Below are positions 24,482-34,203 of a DNA stretch of 35,732 bases, piece after piece (position 1 is the stretch's first letter; each line of letters opens with the position of its first letter). The translations under genes were made by a program, and so were the position numbers. Origin of the DNA: Bacteroides sp. (GTDB taxonomy: Bacteria; Bacteroidota; Bacteroidia; Bacteroidales; Muribaculaceae). The stretch covers positions 1 through 35,732 of the forward strand of contig JAMPEM010000019.1 in the NCBI GenBank assembly GCA_023665145.1. The letters run 5' to 3'. The notes beneath the pieces are model-generated. The model was not told where the DNA came from, made no database searches, and saw only the letters and a program-made list of their open reading frames with translations.

Positions 24482-27043
24482 ATGAAACTACAGGTAAGCA
24501 ACACTAATCAACCGGCATGGCGTAACATCACAGTCACTGCCGAGCTTCCAAAAGAACTCAAACCCCTTGAAGAACTCTCTAAAAATCTTTGGTGGGTTTG
24601 GAACAGCCAAGCTAAATCACTATTCCACGACCTCGACAGAAATCTTTGGAGAGCAGTTGGAGAAAATCCCGTCATGCTTCTACAAAGACTCTCTTACGAA
24701 AGATATCAAGAAATCCTAAAAGACCAGCTCTTTATGGATCGTCTCAAAGGTGTATATGCTGATTTTAAAGCATACATGAAACAACCTATGCGCGACGATA
24801 TCCCTTCCATAGCATATTTTTGTATGGAATATGGTCTTTGTAACTGTCTCAAAATTTATTCCGGTGGACTCGGTGTTCTCGCCGGTGATTACATAAAACA
24901 AGCTTCTGACAGTCGTGTCAATATGACCGCTATCGGATTCCTTTATAGATTCGGATACTTCTCTCAAGCACTTTCAATGGATGGCCAACAAATCGCCAAC
25001 TATGAAGCTCAAAACTTCGATGAACTTCCCATTGAACCTGTCCTCGGTGAAGACGGAAAACCCATGATTCTCGAAATCCCTTATCCCGGTCGTACCATCT
25101 ATTCTCACATTTGGAGAGTTAACGTCGGCCGTATGAAACTTTATCTCATGGATACGGACTTCGATATGAACTCAGAATGGGATCGTAGCATCACACATCA
25201 ACTTTACGGTGGTGACTGGGAAAATCGTATCAAACAAGAATACCTACTCGGTATCGGTGGTGTTCTCCTTCTTAACAAACTCGGAATCAAACCCGATATC
25301 TATCACGCTAATGAAGGTCACGCTGCACTCATGAATCTCCAACGCCTCGTTGAATATGTCCAAAAAGACAACCTTCCATTCAACGTTGCTCTTGAAATCG
25401 TCAGAGCATCCTCCCTTTACACTGTCCATACTCCTGTCCCCGCCGGACACGACTATTTCGAAGAATCACTCTTTGGAAAATATCTTGGAGAATATCCCGC
25501 CAAACTCGGCATATCATGGAACGACCTTATGAATATGGGTCGCGAAAATCCTGACACCAACGAAAAATTCTCAATGAGTGTTTTCGCCTTGAACACTTGT
25601 CAGGAAGCTAACGGTGTCAGCTGGTTACATGGTGAAGTTTCCAAGAAAATGTTCGCAGGTGTTTGGAAAGGTTATGCTCCTGAAGAAAGCCATGTTGGAT
25701 ATGTCACCAATGGTGTTCACATGCCTACATGGGCAGCTTCCGAATGGAAAAAATTCTACGTAGACAATCTCGGGCCTAAGGTAATGGAAGACCAAAGCAA
25801 TCCCGAGGCATGGAAAGGTATTTTCAACGTCAGCGATGAGGATATCTGGAACATGAGAATGCAGCTCAAAAATAAATTCATTGATTTCGTCAAACGCGAT
25901 TTCAAAGAAAAATGGCTCAAAAATCAAGGCGACCCCTCTGCTGTAATGAAGATTGTTGACAAAATCAATCCTAACGCTCTCCTTATCGGTTTTGCTCGTC
26001 GATTCGCAACTTACAAACGTGCTCACCTCCTTTTCACTGACCTCGACCGACTTGACAAAATTGTTAACAACGAACAATTCCCCGTTCAATTCATCTTCTC
26101 CGGTAAAGCTCATCCGGCTGATGGTGCCGGTCAAGGACTCATTAAAAGAATCGTTGAGATATCACACATGCCACAATTCCTCGGAAAAATCATTTTCCTT
26201 GAAGACTATAATATGATTGTTGCAAAACGTCTCGTTTCCGGTGTCGACATATGGTTGAATACTCCAACTCGTCCTCTCGAAGCCTCCGGCACTTCTGGAG
26301 AAAAGGCTGAAATGAACGGAGTCCTTAACTTCTCAGTACTCGACGGATGGTGGTACGAAGGTTACAAATTCGATGAAAAAGCAGGTTGGGCTCTTACCGA
26401 CAAACGTACATTCACTGATCAGGCTCAACAAGACAAACTCGACGCTGCAACTATTTATTCCATGCTCGAAAACGAAATTGTACCACTTTACTTCGCTAAA
26501 AATTCCCTCGGATACAGCCCGGAATGGATTCAATACATAAAACGTTCCATCGGCCACATCGCGCCTCACTTCACAATGAAACGTCAGCTCGATGACTATA
26601 TCAGCCGATTCTATGAACCCGAAGCTAAACGCGCAGCCAAGCTTGAAGACCATAATTTTGCTCAAGCTCGTGACATCGTTGCATGGAAAGAGGAAGTTGC
26701 TTCCAAATGGGATCAAATTCAAGTCATTTCAAGCTCCGTCTCTGACAGTATGAACCCATCGCTTTACACCGGTGCACCATTCACAGCCCAAGCTGTTATT
26801 GATACCAAAGGACTTGGTGATTCTATCGGTGTTGAACTTGTCGTTTACCAGGAAAGAAACGGAGAAAATAAATACATCGGTCGTAAAGACCTTAATATTA
26901 TTAAACGCGACGGAGACACCCTCACTTATGAACTAAAAGACAAGCTCAAAGATGCCGGGGTGTTCAACTACGCATTCCGTATGTATCCTAAAAACGCATT
27001 ACTACCTCATCGCCAAGACTTTGCTTATGTCCGCTGGTTCTAA
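24482..27043 (+). CDS. glgP: Alpha-glucan phosphorylase (GT35)
   Basis: An 853-residue PLP enzyme. It releases glucose-1-phosphate from glycogen or maltodextrin. The first 110 residues match the DUF3417 domain of the archaeal and bacterial phosphorylase type. Next come [31 protein letters not shown], the substrate-site ANEGHAALM, and [27 protein letters not shown]. The Lys near residue 607 in that last segment is the PLP Schiff-base site. No promoter box was found in the 101-base gap behind glycogen synthase, so co-transcription is likely. It ends at a hairpin shared with the minus-strand operon. Confidence 0.95.
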   Translation: MKLQVSNTNQPAWRNITVTAELPKELKPLEELSKNLWWVWNSQAKSLFHDLDRNLWRAVGENPVMLLQRLSYERYQEILKDQLFMDRLKGVYADFKAYMKQPMRDDIPSIAYFCMEYGLCNCLKIYSGGLGVLAGDYIKQASDSRVNMTAIGFLYRFGYFSQALSMDGQQIANYEAQNFDELPIEPVLGEDGKPMILEIPYPGRTIYSHIWRVNVGRMKLYLMDTDFDMNSEWDRSITHQLYGGDWENRIKQEYLLGIGGVLLLNKLGIKPDIYHANEGHAALMNLQRLVEYVQKDNLPFNVALEIVRASSLYTVHTPVPAGHDYFEESLFGKYLGEYPAKLGISWNDLMNMGRENPDTNEKFSMSVFALNTCQEANGVSWLHGEVSKKMFAGVWKGYAPEESHVGYVTNGVHMPTWAASEWKKFYVDNLGPKVMEDQSNPEAWKGIFNVSDEDIWNMRMQLKNKFIDFVKRDFKEKWLKNQGDPSAVMKIVDKINPNALLIGFARRFATYKRAHLLFTDLDRLDKIVNNEQFPVQFIFSGKAHPADGAGQGLIKRIVEISHMPQFLGKIIFLEDYNMIVAKRLVSGVDIWLNTPTRPLEASGTSGEKAEMNGVLNFSVLDGWWYEGYKFDEKAGWALTDKRTFTDQAQQDKLDAATIYSMLENEIVPLYFAKNSLGYSPEWIQYIKRSIGHIAPHFTMKRQLDDYISRFYEPEAKRAAKLEDHNFAQARDIVAWKEEVASKWDQIQVISSSVSDSMNPSLYTGAPFTAQAVIDTKGLGDSIGVELVVYQERNGENKYIGRKDLNIIKRDGDTLTYELKDKLKDAGVFNYAFRMYPKNALLPHRQDFAYVRWF

Positions 27044-27075
27044 TACGGAATATCTTAAATCACATCTATATGACA

Positions 27076-27102
27076 CGAGGAGTCGATTAAATCGACTCCT
27101 CG
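27076..27102. terminator. Bidirectional terminator hairpin between convergent genes
   Basis: CGAGGAGTCGAT (27076-27087) and ATCGACTCCTCG (27091-27102) form a perfect 12-bp stem with loop TAA. T-rich sequence follows on the plus side (CTTATTTAT) and A-rich sequence precedes it, so it could stop both glgP and the convergent peptidase transcript. Confidence 0.75.
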
Positions 27103-27125
27103 CTTATTTATCCTTATTACATATA

Positions 27126-29666
27126 TTACTTATCCCCGTATAGAGAATCCCACCAACGGGTATCATCCTGCAACCATTTGGCAAACCACGCCATTATCGT
27201 CGCATGCCACAACACTCGCTTGTCATAATCCATTATGATATGATTCTGATCCTCTACTGTGATAAATTCTACATCCCTACACAATATCTTCAATGCATTA
27301 AACAACTGAATACTCTCACCTATCGGTACATTTGTATCAACTGACCCATGCAACAGCAACAACGGTGTATGAATCTTATCAGCATTGAAAAGTGAGCCCG
27401 ATTTCGTAAACAATTCAGGATTAGTCCATGGATATGACTTCGCCGCTGCTACACTATTATAACTATATCCCCAATATCCTTCACCCCAATAACTTGCCAC
27501 ATTGGATATTCCCGCATGACTTACTGCCGCCGCAAATAAATCCGTTTGTGTCAATAGATATTGAGTCATAAATCCTCCATAGCTCGCACCCATACACCCT
27601 ATCTTATCCTTATCTACAAAATCATACTCCTTACAAACACCCTTTATTCCCTCAATTATATCCTGAGCCGTATATTTTCCCCACGCATTTACATGACGTG
27701 CAGAAAATTCCTGACCATACCCTATAGTCCCTGACGGATTAATTACATATACTACATAATCACGAGAGGCCAATAAATGTGGCGTATAAGGCGAAGACAT
27801 AGAACGTTCAGACGGTGTTGTCCCACCATAATAATATACAATCAACGGATACTGCTTGGTAGCATCAAAATCCGGTGGCAAGATAAGATTTGCATCTATT
27901 AATGTACCGTCTGATGCCGTAAAAGGTATATTCCTAACCTCTCCCAGAATAACTTCACCAAGAATCTCCTCCATCGGATTGTCAATCTCGACAGATTTAC
28001 CGGTATTCAAATCAAGTCTATACAACGCTCCGGTCTTATCATATGACTGACCTGTATAAGTTAGCCATCTCGATTCATTTTCTCCTATTGAAAAATTTGT
28101 CACCCTATCACAATCAAGATTATATCTCATAAATCTCCCCGTTTTCGGAGAATATCTGTATATGGGGGCATAAAATTTATCATTCGCACGAAAATAAATA
28201 TTTCCATCAGCATAATTCCAAACCGGATTTCCTAATATCGAAGGATCAAAATCCTTAGTCACAGGTTGCACACTTCCATCTGATATAGTTATAATATATC
28301 CCTGAGTATCAAAATCATTCGCGATAGGATGATTCCCTGCATTCAATCCGACTCCCGACAAAGATGACGGACCGCCCCACGCAAACAATTGCTTACCGTC
28401 CGGCGAATATACAGCTCCTGAAATTCCCGTATCCCTTTTTACTATAGTATCTGTCTGCAACGTCTCAACATCCATCTCGATCAACGAATTTAAATAAAAC
28501 GGATGCTGTGACGGAGTCTCTTCTGTGGTTAAATACAGAAGTTTCCTCGAATCACGAGATATATCAAGTAACACAGTTGATGATCCTCCTAATGTCAACG
28601 GCTGGCTTATGCCATCGCTTAACGTATACTTCATAAGATAAGACCGGTTACGATTACCCGGTATCCTGTCGTCCGGGCTCTTTACCCGCTTCATCGGTCC
28701 TGCTTCTGTATCTCCCTCCTTATCATCATTATATATCAAATAACTCCCATCCGGAGCAAAGATAAAACTATTGACTGGAACATTGCTCCCCTTCAATTCT
28801 CTTTTCATCGATGGTACTCCTGTCAGATAAATATCATATTTATCATCTCGTTTCTCCACAGTCACCAACGAATCTCCTTTTCCATACCAAAATGCATCCG
28901 CAGGAACATCTGCTGAAATAACCTTTCCGCTTAAGGTCTCACTTAATGTAACCCAAGAACGCATCGATTTCGAATTATACATCTGTGAATATCGCGTCAA
29001 CAGATATTTACCGGTCGGTGAAAGACTCGACGAATTTATCCTCGGACCCTCTACTGTCGTCTCTATTGAAAATCGTTTCTGCATATCCACGTCATCAATA
29101 ATCGACACATCTTCAAATCCCTTATCCGGAATAAATATCACCCTTACCTTCGGTTCATCCTTCCTCCCCGATTCTGTCACAACCTTAATCTCTATCTCCG
29201 TCACATATTCCGGCTGAAGCTCCATCGATAATTTCTTGGTAGACTGATCTGTTATCGAATCCTCAATACTTTTCTTGCTACCCAACGACTTACCATCTAA
29301 AAAAACTTCAAACGCATCTTCCGACGTAACCTCAAGCTTACCTTTTGCATATCTCTCAGCACGCAATCTCGTCTTAAGCCCTATAATTAATGCATCCTTA
29401 TCCGGTCGTGAAAGTCGCAAAAAACCCGTACTGTCCGCAACAGTCGTACCGCCCGAAACAGTCGTATAATCACCATTCCAATTATATCCCAAGAATTTCG
29501 AAGCATTAAAACTTGACCTCGACACACTGTCACCAAACACCGGACTCTTTATCACGACCGGCTTAGAAACTCTGAAATTCCGAAATCGCAATTCCTCACT
29601 ATATGAATACGCGGCTGTTGAGACTATACTCAACGCCGCTATTCCTAATATCAATACGTTTTTCAT
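27126..29666 (-). CDS. Exported S9 family prolyl-oligopeptidase-type serine peptidase
   Basis: Reading from the ATG at 29666 gives 846 residues with a signal peptide (MKNVLILGIAALSIVSTAA, cut near residue 19). A start 45 bases earlier would overlap the stop of the preceding lipoprotein gene and add charged residues before the signal, so it is not preferred. Residues 190-560 are a beta-propeller with TolB/DPP-like repeats (FAPDGSYLIYNDD, YSPDGKQLFAWGG). The C-terminal alpha/beta-hydrolase has S695 in GASYGGF, D777 in LLHGSVDT and H809 in DQNHIIMDY. The family includes dipeptidyl peptidases that trim peptides in the periplasm. Substrate preference cannot be told. It is the last gene of the glyS-lemA-FKBP operon. 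Confidence 0.93.
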   Translation of the reverse strand: MKNVLILGIAALSIVSTAAYSYSEELRFRNFRVSKPVVIKSPVFGDSVSRSSFNASKFLGYNWNGDYTTVSGGTTVADSTGFLRLSRPDKDALIIGLKTRLRAERYAKGKLEVTSEDAFEVFLDGKSLGSKKSIEDSITDQSTKKLSMELQPEYVTEIEIKVVTESGRKDEPKVRVIFIPDKGFEDVSIIDDVDMQKRFSIETTVEGPRINSSSLSPTGKYLLTRYSQMYNSKSMRSWVTLSETLSGKVISADVPADAFWYGKGDSLVTVEKRDDKYDIYLTGVPSMKRELKGSNVPVNSFIFAPDGSYLIYNDDKEGDTEAGPMKRVKSPDDRIPGNRNRSYLMKYTLSDGISQPLTLGGSSTVLLDISRDSRKLLYLTTEETPSQHPFYLNSLIEMDVETLQTDTIVKRDTGISGAVYSPDGKQLFAWGGPSSLSGVGLNAGNHPIANDFDTQGYIITISDGSVQPVTKDFDPSILGNPVWNYADGNIYFRANDKFYAPIYRYSPKTGRFMRYNLDCDRVTNFSIGENESRWLTYTGQSYDKTGALYRLDLNTGKSVEIDNPMEEILGEVILGEVRNIPFTASDGTLIDANLILPPDFDATKQYPLIVYYYGGTTPSERSMSSPYTPHLLASRDYVVYVINPSGTIGYGQEFSARHVNAWGKYTAQDIIEGIKGVCKEYDFVDKDKIGCMGASYGGFMTQYLLTQTDLFAAAVSHAGISNVASYWGEGYWGYSYNSVAAAKSYPWTNPELFTKSGSLFNADKIHTPLLLLHGSVDTNVPIGESIQLFNALKILCRDVEFITVEDQNHIIMDYDKRVLWHATIMAWFAKWLQDDTRWWDSLYGDK

Positions 29667-29692
29667 CAAATTCTGATTTTTCTCTTTCTTTA

Positions 29693-30226
29693 TCAACTTG
29701 GAACCTCCCAAGACACTATCCTCTTAAGCTTGATATGAAATATCAACGTTGAATAAGGCTTAATCTGCGTACTTCCCGTTATTCCATATCCTGCCCAATA
29801 TGGAACAACTGCCGTAACACTATCTCCCGCACACATATGTGTCAACGCATTCCAAAAACCCGGAATATTACTACTCGGCTTAGTCCTATAAATACTGTCG
29901 CCATAAGCTATATTGCGATACGAACTGTCTATTTGCTTCCCATCTATCGTTGTCAGTTCATAAATAACATCAACCGTACTGTTATCCATAGGAACTACAT
30001 TATCCTTTTTCGGAGTATGCCATTGCATCAACGTCTCACACCCTTTATCCCAATTCGGTATGACAACATCATACACTGATGACCCATCATTATTCTTAAG
30101 CAACTTTTGCCCATCATAATATGACATATTCTCCTCACTCCAATCCGTATAATCCACCTCGTCATCCTTAAGACACGATGTTAAGACCATACACATTATA
30201 GCTGACAATATCAATATCTTTCTCAT
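29693..30226 (-). CDS. FKBP-type peptidyl-prolyl isomerase, lipoprotein
   Basis: A 177-residue lipoprotein. The signal is MRKILILSAIMCMVLTSC with a lipobox ending at the modified cysteine (residue 18), so it is anchored to a membrane. The C-terminal FKBP domain (about 80-172) has IDGKQIDSSYR, IPGFWNALTHMCAGDS, PYWAGYGITGSTQIKPYSTLIFHIKLK. It is a single-domain form. PPIases of this kind help outer-membrane and periplasmic proteins fold. It is 11 bases from LemA and the next peptidase starts 26 bases after its stop, consistent with one operon. Confidence 0.92.
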   Translation of the reverse strand: MRKILILSAIMCMVLTSCLKDDEVDYTDWSEENMSYYDGQKLLKNNDGSSVYDVVIPNWDKGCETLMQWHTPKKDNVVPMDNSTVDVIYELTTIDGKQIDSSYRNIAYGDSIYRTKPSSNIPGFWNALTHMCAGDSVTAVVPYWAGYGITGSTQIKPYSTLIFHIKLKRIVSWEVPS

Positions 30227-30237
30227 AAAAATCCCGA

Positions 30238-30819
30238 TTAGAAATTAACCGTTGGAGCTTTCTCCGCTCCTGATTCAGCCTTAAACTGAGGCTTCTCCTT
30301 AAAACCAAACCATCCGGCATATATTACTGTAGGAAACGATTTTATCGCAGTATTATAATCCTTAACAGCCTCCGTATAACGTCGTCTCTCCGTAGATATC
30401 CTGTTCTCAGTACCCTCAAGCTGCGCCTGGAGATTCATAAAATTCGAATTAGCCTTTAAATCAGGATATGCTTCCTGAACTGCCAACAACGACTTAAGAG
30501 CTTGAGTTAGCTGAGATTGAGCATCAATATAATTTTGCAGCGTCGACTCATCAAGATTCTCTGCCGTCAAATTTATCGATCCAACCTTTGCGCGTGCCTC
30601 AGTTACCTTCTCTAAAGTCCCACTCTCATGGGATGCATACCCCTTGACAGTATTTACAAGATTCGGAATCAAATCCATCCGACGTTGATACTGATTCTCA
30701 ACATTACTCCATGCCTCATTAACAGTCTCCTCCTTGCTCACAAGAGAATTATAATTACAAGAACTCAGACTCGTAACTAAAACAACAAAACATATCAGTT
30801 GAAACAACTTCTTTTTCAT
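30238..30819 (-). CDS. LemA family lipoprotein
   Basis: The 193-residue protein has a lipoprotein signal (FVVLVTSLSSC, cysteine near residue 21). The LemA core follows: NSLVSKEETVNEAWSNVENQYQRRMDLIPNLVNTVKGYASHESGTLEKVTEARAKVG, then a helical hairpin with AQSQLTQALKSLLAVQEAYPDLKANSNF. LemA forms a four-helix bundle near the membrane; its molecular function remains poorly known. Many LemA proteins have an N-terminal transmembrane helix, while this one appears lipid-anchored. It sits between glyS and the FKBP gene. Confidence 0.92.
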   Translation of the reverse strand: MKKKLFQLICFVVLVTSLSSCNYNSLVSKEETVNEAWSNVENQYQRRMDLIPNLVNTVKGYASHESGTLEKVTEARAKVGSINLTAENLDESTLQNYIDAQSQLTQALKSLLAVQEAYPDLKANSNFMNLQAQLEGTENRISTERRRYTEAVKDYNTAIKSFPTVIYAGWFGFKEKPQFKAESGAEKAPTVNF

Positions 30820-30835
30820 CTCTTTCTCCTTTCTC

Positions 30836-32380
30836 TTAAAGCAACTTGCGAAGAAGGCTGTTAAGGCTCACCTCCTCCTTCAATATTCCCTCAAGCTCAT
30901 CAATATTCACCCGAGTCTGCTCCATTGTATCCCTATGTCGAAGTGTAACTGTATTATCCTCAAGTGTCTGATGATCCACAGTTATACAATAAGGTGTCCC
31001 AATCGCATCCTGTCTTCTGTATCGTTTCCCGATAGAATCCTTCTCATCATAATTACACGTGAAATCAAATCTCAATCGATGCTGTATCTCTCGTGATTTC
31101 TCAGGAAGTCCATCCTTCTTCACTAACGGCAATACCGCACACTTCACAGGTGCCAACGGTGCCGGAAAATGCATTACAACACGTGAATCACCATTCCCCA
31201 AATCCTGCTCTTCATAACATGAACAGAACACCGACAAAAACATTCTGTCTACACCTATCGATGTCTCTATAACATAGGGAACATAACTTTCCTTTAACTC
31301 CGGATCAAAATACTGTATCTTCTTTCCGGAAAACTTCTCATGCTGCGACAAATCGAAATTCGTCCGAGAATGGATTCCCTCCACCTCTTTAAAGCCAAAC
31401 GGCATTTTAAACTCTATATCAGTCGCAGCATTAGCATAATGCGCCAATTTCTCATGATCATGGAAACGATACTTATCATCCCCCAAACCCAACGCCTTAT
31501 GCCATTTCAATCGAGTCTGTCGCCAATAGTCAAAATACTGCAACTCCTCTCCGGGACGTACAAAAAATTGCATCTCCATCTGCTCAAACTCCCGCATCCG
31601 GAATATAAATTGTCTCGCAACTATCTCATTTCTGAAAGCCTTACCTATCTGTGCTATTCCAAAAGGCAAACGCATTCTGCCGGTCTTTTGCACATTCAGA
31701 TAATTAACAAAAATTCCCTGAGCAGTCTCCGGACGTAAATAAACATCCATCGCTCCATCTGCTGTTGAACCCATCTCCGTCTTAAACATCAAATTAAACT
31801 GACGGACATCAGTCCAATTCCTCGTCCCGCTTATCGGATCAACTATCTCATAATCAAGAATTATCTGCTTAAGTTCTGAAAGATCATTCGAATTCATTGC
31901 ATTGCTGAAACGCTCATGAAGCTCATCACGTTTCCGCTTATGCTCCAAAACCCTTCCATTGGTCTGGCAAAACATCTCCTTATCAAACGCATCACCAAAA
32001 CGCTTCGCAGCCTTAGCACACTCCTTATCTATCTTCTCATCAAACTTCGCAATAGCATCCTCTATCAAAACATCTGCACGATATCGCTTCTTTGAATCTT
32101 TATTATCTATCAACGGATCATTAAACGCATCAACATGACCCGACGCCTTCCATATAGTCGGATGCATAAAAATTGCAGAATCTATTCCCACAATATTGTC
32201 ATGAAGCATTGTCATCGCCTCCCACCAATATCGCTTTATATTATTCTTCAACTCTACACCATTCTGACCATAATCATACACCGCCGAAAGACCATCATAA
32301 ATCTCACTCGACTGGAACACAAATCCATATTCCTTGGCATGTGATACTATCGTTTTAAATATGTCTTCTTGTTTTGCCAT
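30836..32380 (-). CDS. glyS: Glycyl-tRNA synthetase, dimeric class II type
   Basis: A 514-residue class IIA synthetase that charges tRNA-Gly. The alpha2 type, not the alpha2-beta2 type: KEYGFVFQSSEIYDGLSAVYDYGQNGVELKNNIKRYWW is the N-terminal motif 1 region. FRNEIVARQFIFRMREFEQMEMQFF is motif 2 with its arginines, and IETSIGVDRMFLS near 370 is motif 3. The C-terminal anticodon domain closes the protein (ALPLVKKDG through IDELEGILKEE). It is the first gene of the minus-strand operon, behind a strong promoter at 32454-32485. LemA follows 16 bases after its stop. It has no lipoprotein or membrane signal. Confidence 0.96.
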   Translation of the reverse strand: MAKQEDIFKTIVSHAKEYGFVFQSSEIYDGLSAVYDYGQNGVELKNNIKRYWWEAMTMLHDNIVGIDSAIFMHPTIWKASGHVDAFNDPLIDNKDSKKRYRADVLIEDAIAKFDEKIDKECAKAAKRFGDAFDKEMFCQTNGRVLEHKRKRDELHERFSNAMNSNDLSELKQIILDYEIVDPISGTRNWTDVRQFNLMFKTEMGSTADGAMDVYLRPETAQGIFVNYLNVQKTGRMRLPFGIAQIGKAFRNEIVARQFIFRMREFEQMEMQFFVRPGEELQYFDYWRQTRLKWHKALGLGDDKYRFHDHEKLAHYANAATDIEFKMPFGFKEVEGIHSRTNFDLSQHEKFSGKKIQYFDPELKESYVPYVIETSIGVDRMFLSVFCSCYEEQDLGNGDSRVVMHFPAPLAPVKCAVLPLVKKDGLPEKSREIQHRLRFDFTCNYDEKDSIGKRYRRQDAIGTPYCITVDHQTLEDNTVTLRHRDTMEQTRVNIDELEGILKEEVSLNSLLRKLL

Positions 32381-32453
32381 TGTATTTCAATTTTTTAGAG
32401 AATCATATATATAATCCCGATTCTCTTTCAAAACGCTTCATTTAATTATCTCA

Positions 32454-32485
32454 CAAAAGTAATATTTTTTTGCCGCTTATCCAAA
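32454..32485 (-). promoter_or_regulatory. Strong Bacteroidetes promoter for the glyS operon
   Basis: On the minus strand TTTG (complement of 32482-32485), exactly 20 bp, then TACTTTTG (complement of 32454-32461). Transcription should begin near 32447, with a leader of about 65 bases to the glyS ATG. It is a full consensus match. Confidence 0.8.
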
Positions 32486-32631
32486 AGAATTACGAACTTT
32501 TGAAATTTTCAGACGTTTTAAATATGAAACTAACTAAAAAATATCCTCACAATAAGAACACACGTTTTATTAAACAAAAACGCTTAAAATAACACCACAC
32601 AAAGAATTGTATTTTAGCTAAAACCACTAAT

Positions 32632-33108
32632 ATGAAATCTAAATATATCATCACAGCCGCCATAATTGCAGCATCCGCATTATCAATATCTGCACAAAAC
32701 TCACTCCCCGCACCTGGAAGCGGTGGAACATTCAATCCCGCACCGACTCCCTCAAATCCCGGACCCGGTAACCCAAATTGGGGACCTCCACCCGGACCCG
32801 CTTGGGGCAGCCCTTGGAACTCACCCGTTTACGTACCGGCACCTACATACGTAAATTCCGGAACAACAAATGTTGTCGCAGTAGGATACGACGCACAAGG
32901 CGTATGGAGAACAGTTCCAATGACAGTACAATACCAATACGATGGTGTTCAATATAACGTCACAGTAATCAACGCATGGAATCCTTGGACTGATACATGG
33001 AACTATAACGTTGATGACCCGGCATACAACACAACATACTACCTCCGGGGAAACCAATACAACTACTACACCGTCCTCACCACAGGTACATACTACTTCA
33101 ATCTATAA
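32632..33108 (+). CDS. Exported proline/glycine- and tyrosine/asparagine-rich protein, function unknown
   Basis: I do not recognise this 158-residue protein. Residues 1-21 are a signal peptide (MKSKYIITAAIIAASALSISA, cut before QN). Residues 24-65 are a low-complexity linker of Pro, Gly, Asn and Trp (NPAPTPSNPGPGNPNWGPPP). Residues 75-158 form a compact segment rich in Tyr, Thr, Asn, Val and Trp with alternating hydrophobic positions (WRTVPMTVQYQYDGVQYNVTVINAWNPW, then YYLRGNQYNYYTVLTTGTYYFNL). No cysteine and no enzyme motif is visible. A secreted or surface-attached beta-rich protein is likely. It is divergent from the glyS operon and convergent with 33289-34044. A poor promoter match lies near 32469-32502 (TTTG, 22 bp, AACTTTTG). 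Confidence 0.7.
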   Translation: MKSKYIITAAIIAASALSISAQNSLPAPGSGGTFNPAPTPSNPGPGNPNWGPPPGPAWGSPWNSPVYVPAPTYVNSGTTNVVAVGYDAQGVWRTVPMTVQYQYDGVQYNVTVINAWNPWTDTWNYNVDDPAYNTTYYLRGNQYNYYTVLTTGTYYFNL

Positions 33109-33207
33109 CCATCATCCAACTCCGCGCCAACAATTAGAGCGCTTTCAACGTCTTTGCTTTATTCCATATTCGCTGTCGCTTGCACAGATAATGGATGCAC
33201 AATCTAT

Positions 33208-33244
33208 TAGGAGATAAACACTAATCATAGGTGTTTACCTCCTA
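33208..33244. terminator. Hairpin between convergent genes
   Basis: TAGGAG (33208-33213) and TAAACAC (33215-33221) pair with GTGTTTA (33231-33237) and CTCCTA (33239-33244), with a single A/C mismatch. That gives 13 paired bases around a nine-base loop. There is no long T run on either side, so termination is uncertain; a structural or mRNA-end role is also possible. The sequence 33109-33207 shows nothing else. Confidence 0.5.
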
Positions 33245-33288
33245 CTCGGTTTAAAGAGATTGTATAAATATATTAGCTATCCTTTATA

Positions 33289-34044
33289 TTAAAATCTTCC
33301 ACCCAATGCTTCAAAATATTCTATTGGTTGCTGAATAGCCTTAATATCCTTTTCACTGAGAACTTTATCTTTATGATATTGCCGACCATTAAAGCGAATT
33401 TTAACCTCCTTAGCATTCTTAATGGCATAAAGAATTTTTGCGACTTCTCTATTTTGTGCAACACCCGTATCAGACCATTCCCAAATCATACTGTCATTAT
33501 CACGTTCTACATCCGGATTTGAAAACGCGTATGTTTTGCCGTCAATCAAGAACGTATAACTGTCAATAAACAACCAGTCATCCGCATAATACTGAATGAG
33601 GAAACGGAGATTTTCCGGCTTACCTTCAGAATTAAGAGAGAAATATGTACATATTCCGTTCGCGCTTGTATATTGGGGACGAGCCTTAGGCATAACCCAA
33701 GTAATACCCTTGAACTCATCTTTCTCCTCTTTAAAGAAAGGCTTAAGCTCTTTAATCTTGACAGAATCAATGGTTACTACATTACCTTGCCCCATGTCTT
33801 CTGTGACTACCTCAGTAGAATTGGAGGAAATATTATCTGAATTGCTTTTTGCTTTATCATCGTCATCAGAGAATATTGCAGTAAGTATTATCAGAAAAAC
33901 GAAGACACCAACGGCAATTAGACAACCTCTACGTTTTTTCTTTTTGGGCGGTAGAGGCGGCAGAGGAACTCGTGGAGTAGATTCACCTTTATTTTCTGCA
34001 GATACATGAGCATCGGAAGACATAAGATTTAATTTTTTATCCAT
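33289..34044 (-). CDS. Single-pass membrane protein of unknown function
   Basis: I do not recognise this 251-residue protein. The N-terminal 35 residues are polar and then Pro/Lys-rich (RVPLPPLPPKKKKRRG), followed by one transmembrane helix near 40-58 (CLIAVGVFVFLIILTAIF). By the positive-inside rule the N-terminus is cytoplasmic. An acidic SDDDD stretch leads to a low-complexity linker of Ser, Asn and Thr to about residue 85. A folded extracytoplasmic domain (95-251) contains YTSANGICTYFSLNSEGKPENLRFLIQYYADDW and IKNAKEVKIRFNGRQYHKDKVLS. A later start at residue 8 (MSSDAH) is possible. The layout is that of a membrane-anchored sensor or accessory protein, with no catalytic motif. A -7 box lies upstream. 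Confidence 0.75.
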   Translation of the reverse strand: MDKKLNLMSSDAHVSAENKGESTPRVPLPPLPPKKKKRRGCLIAVGVFVFLIILTAIFSDDDDKAKSNSDNISSNSTEVVTEDMGQGNVVTIDSVKIKELKPFFKEEKDEFKGITWVMPKARPQYTSANGICTYFSLNSEGKPENLRFLIQYYADDWLFIDSYTFLIDGKTYAFSNPDVERDNDSMIWEWSDTGVAQNREVAKILYAIKNAKEVKIRFNGRQYHKDKVLSEKDIKAIQQPIEYFEALGGRF

Positions 34045-34085
34045 TTATTTAATAGCATTTTGTTGTTAAAAAATTGTGATTATTT

Positions 34086-34093
34086 CAAAGTTA
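34086..34093 (-). promoter_or_regulatory. -7 box for the single-pass membrane protein gene
   Basis: The complement of 34086-34093 reads TAACTTTG, a full match to TAnnTTTG, but no TTTG lies 19-21 bp upstream on the minus strand. A start near 34079 gives a 35-base leader. Confidence 0.45.
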
Positions 34094-34203
34094 GTAATTA
34101 TTTTAGTGTTGACCGATACAACATTTGTTCAGTTCTGCTGCGAATACTAAGCCAATCAATCCTATTATAATTGTTGCAATAAAAATTATCCGTTTTGTTT
34201 AAA

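Noticed and set aside
34108..34200. A minus-strand open stretch reading KRIIFIATIIIGLIGLVFAA, hydrophobic and followed by a stop
   Set aside because: It has no ATG, GTG or TTG at its start (ACA precedes the first lysine), is only about 31 codons, and AT-rich DNA easily yields hydrophobic codons. It may be a decayed small membrane protein gene but cannot be supported.
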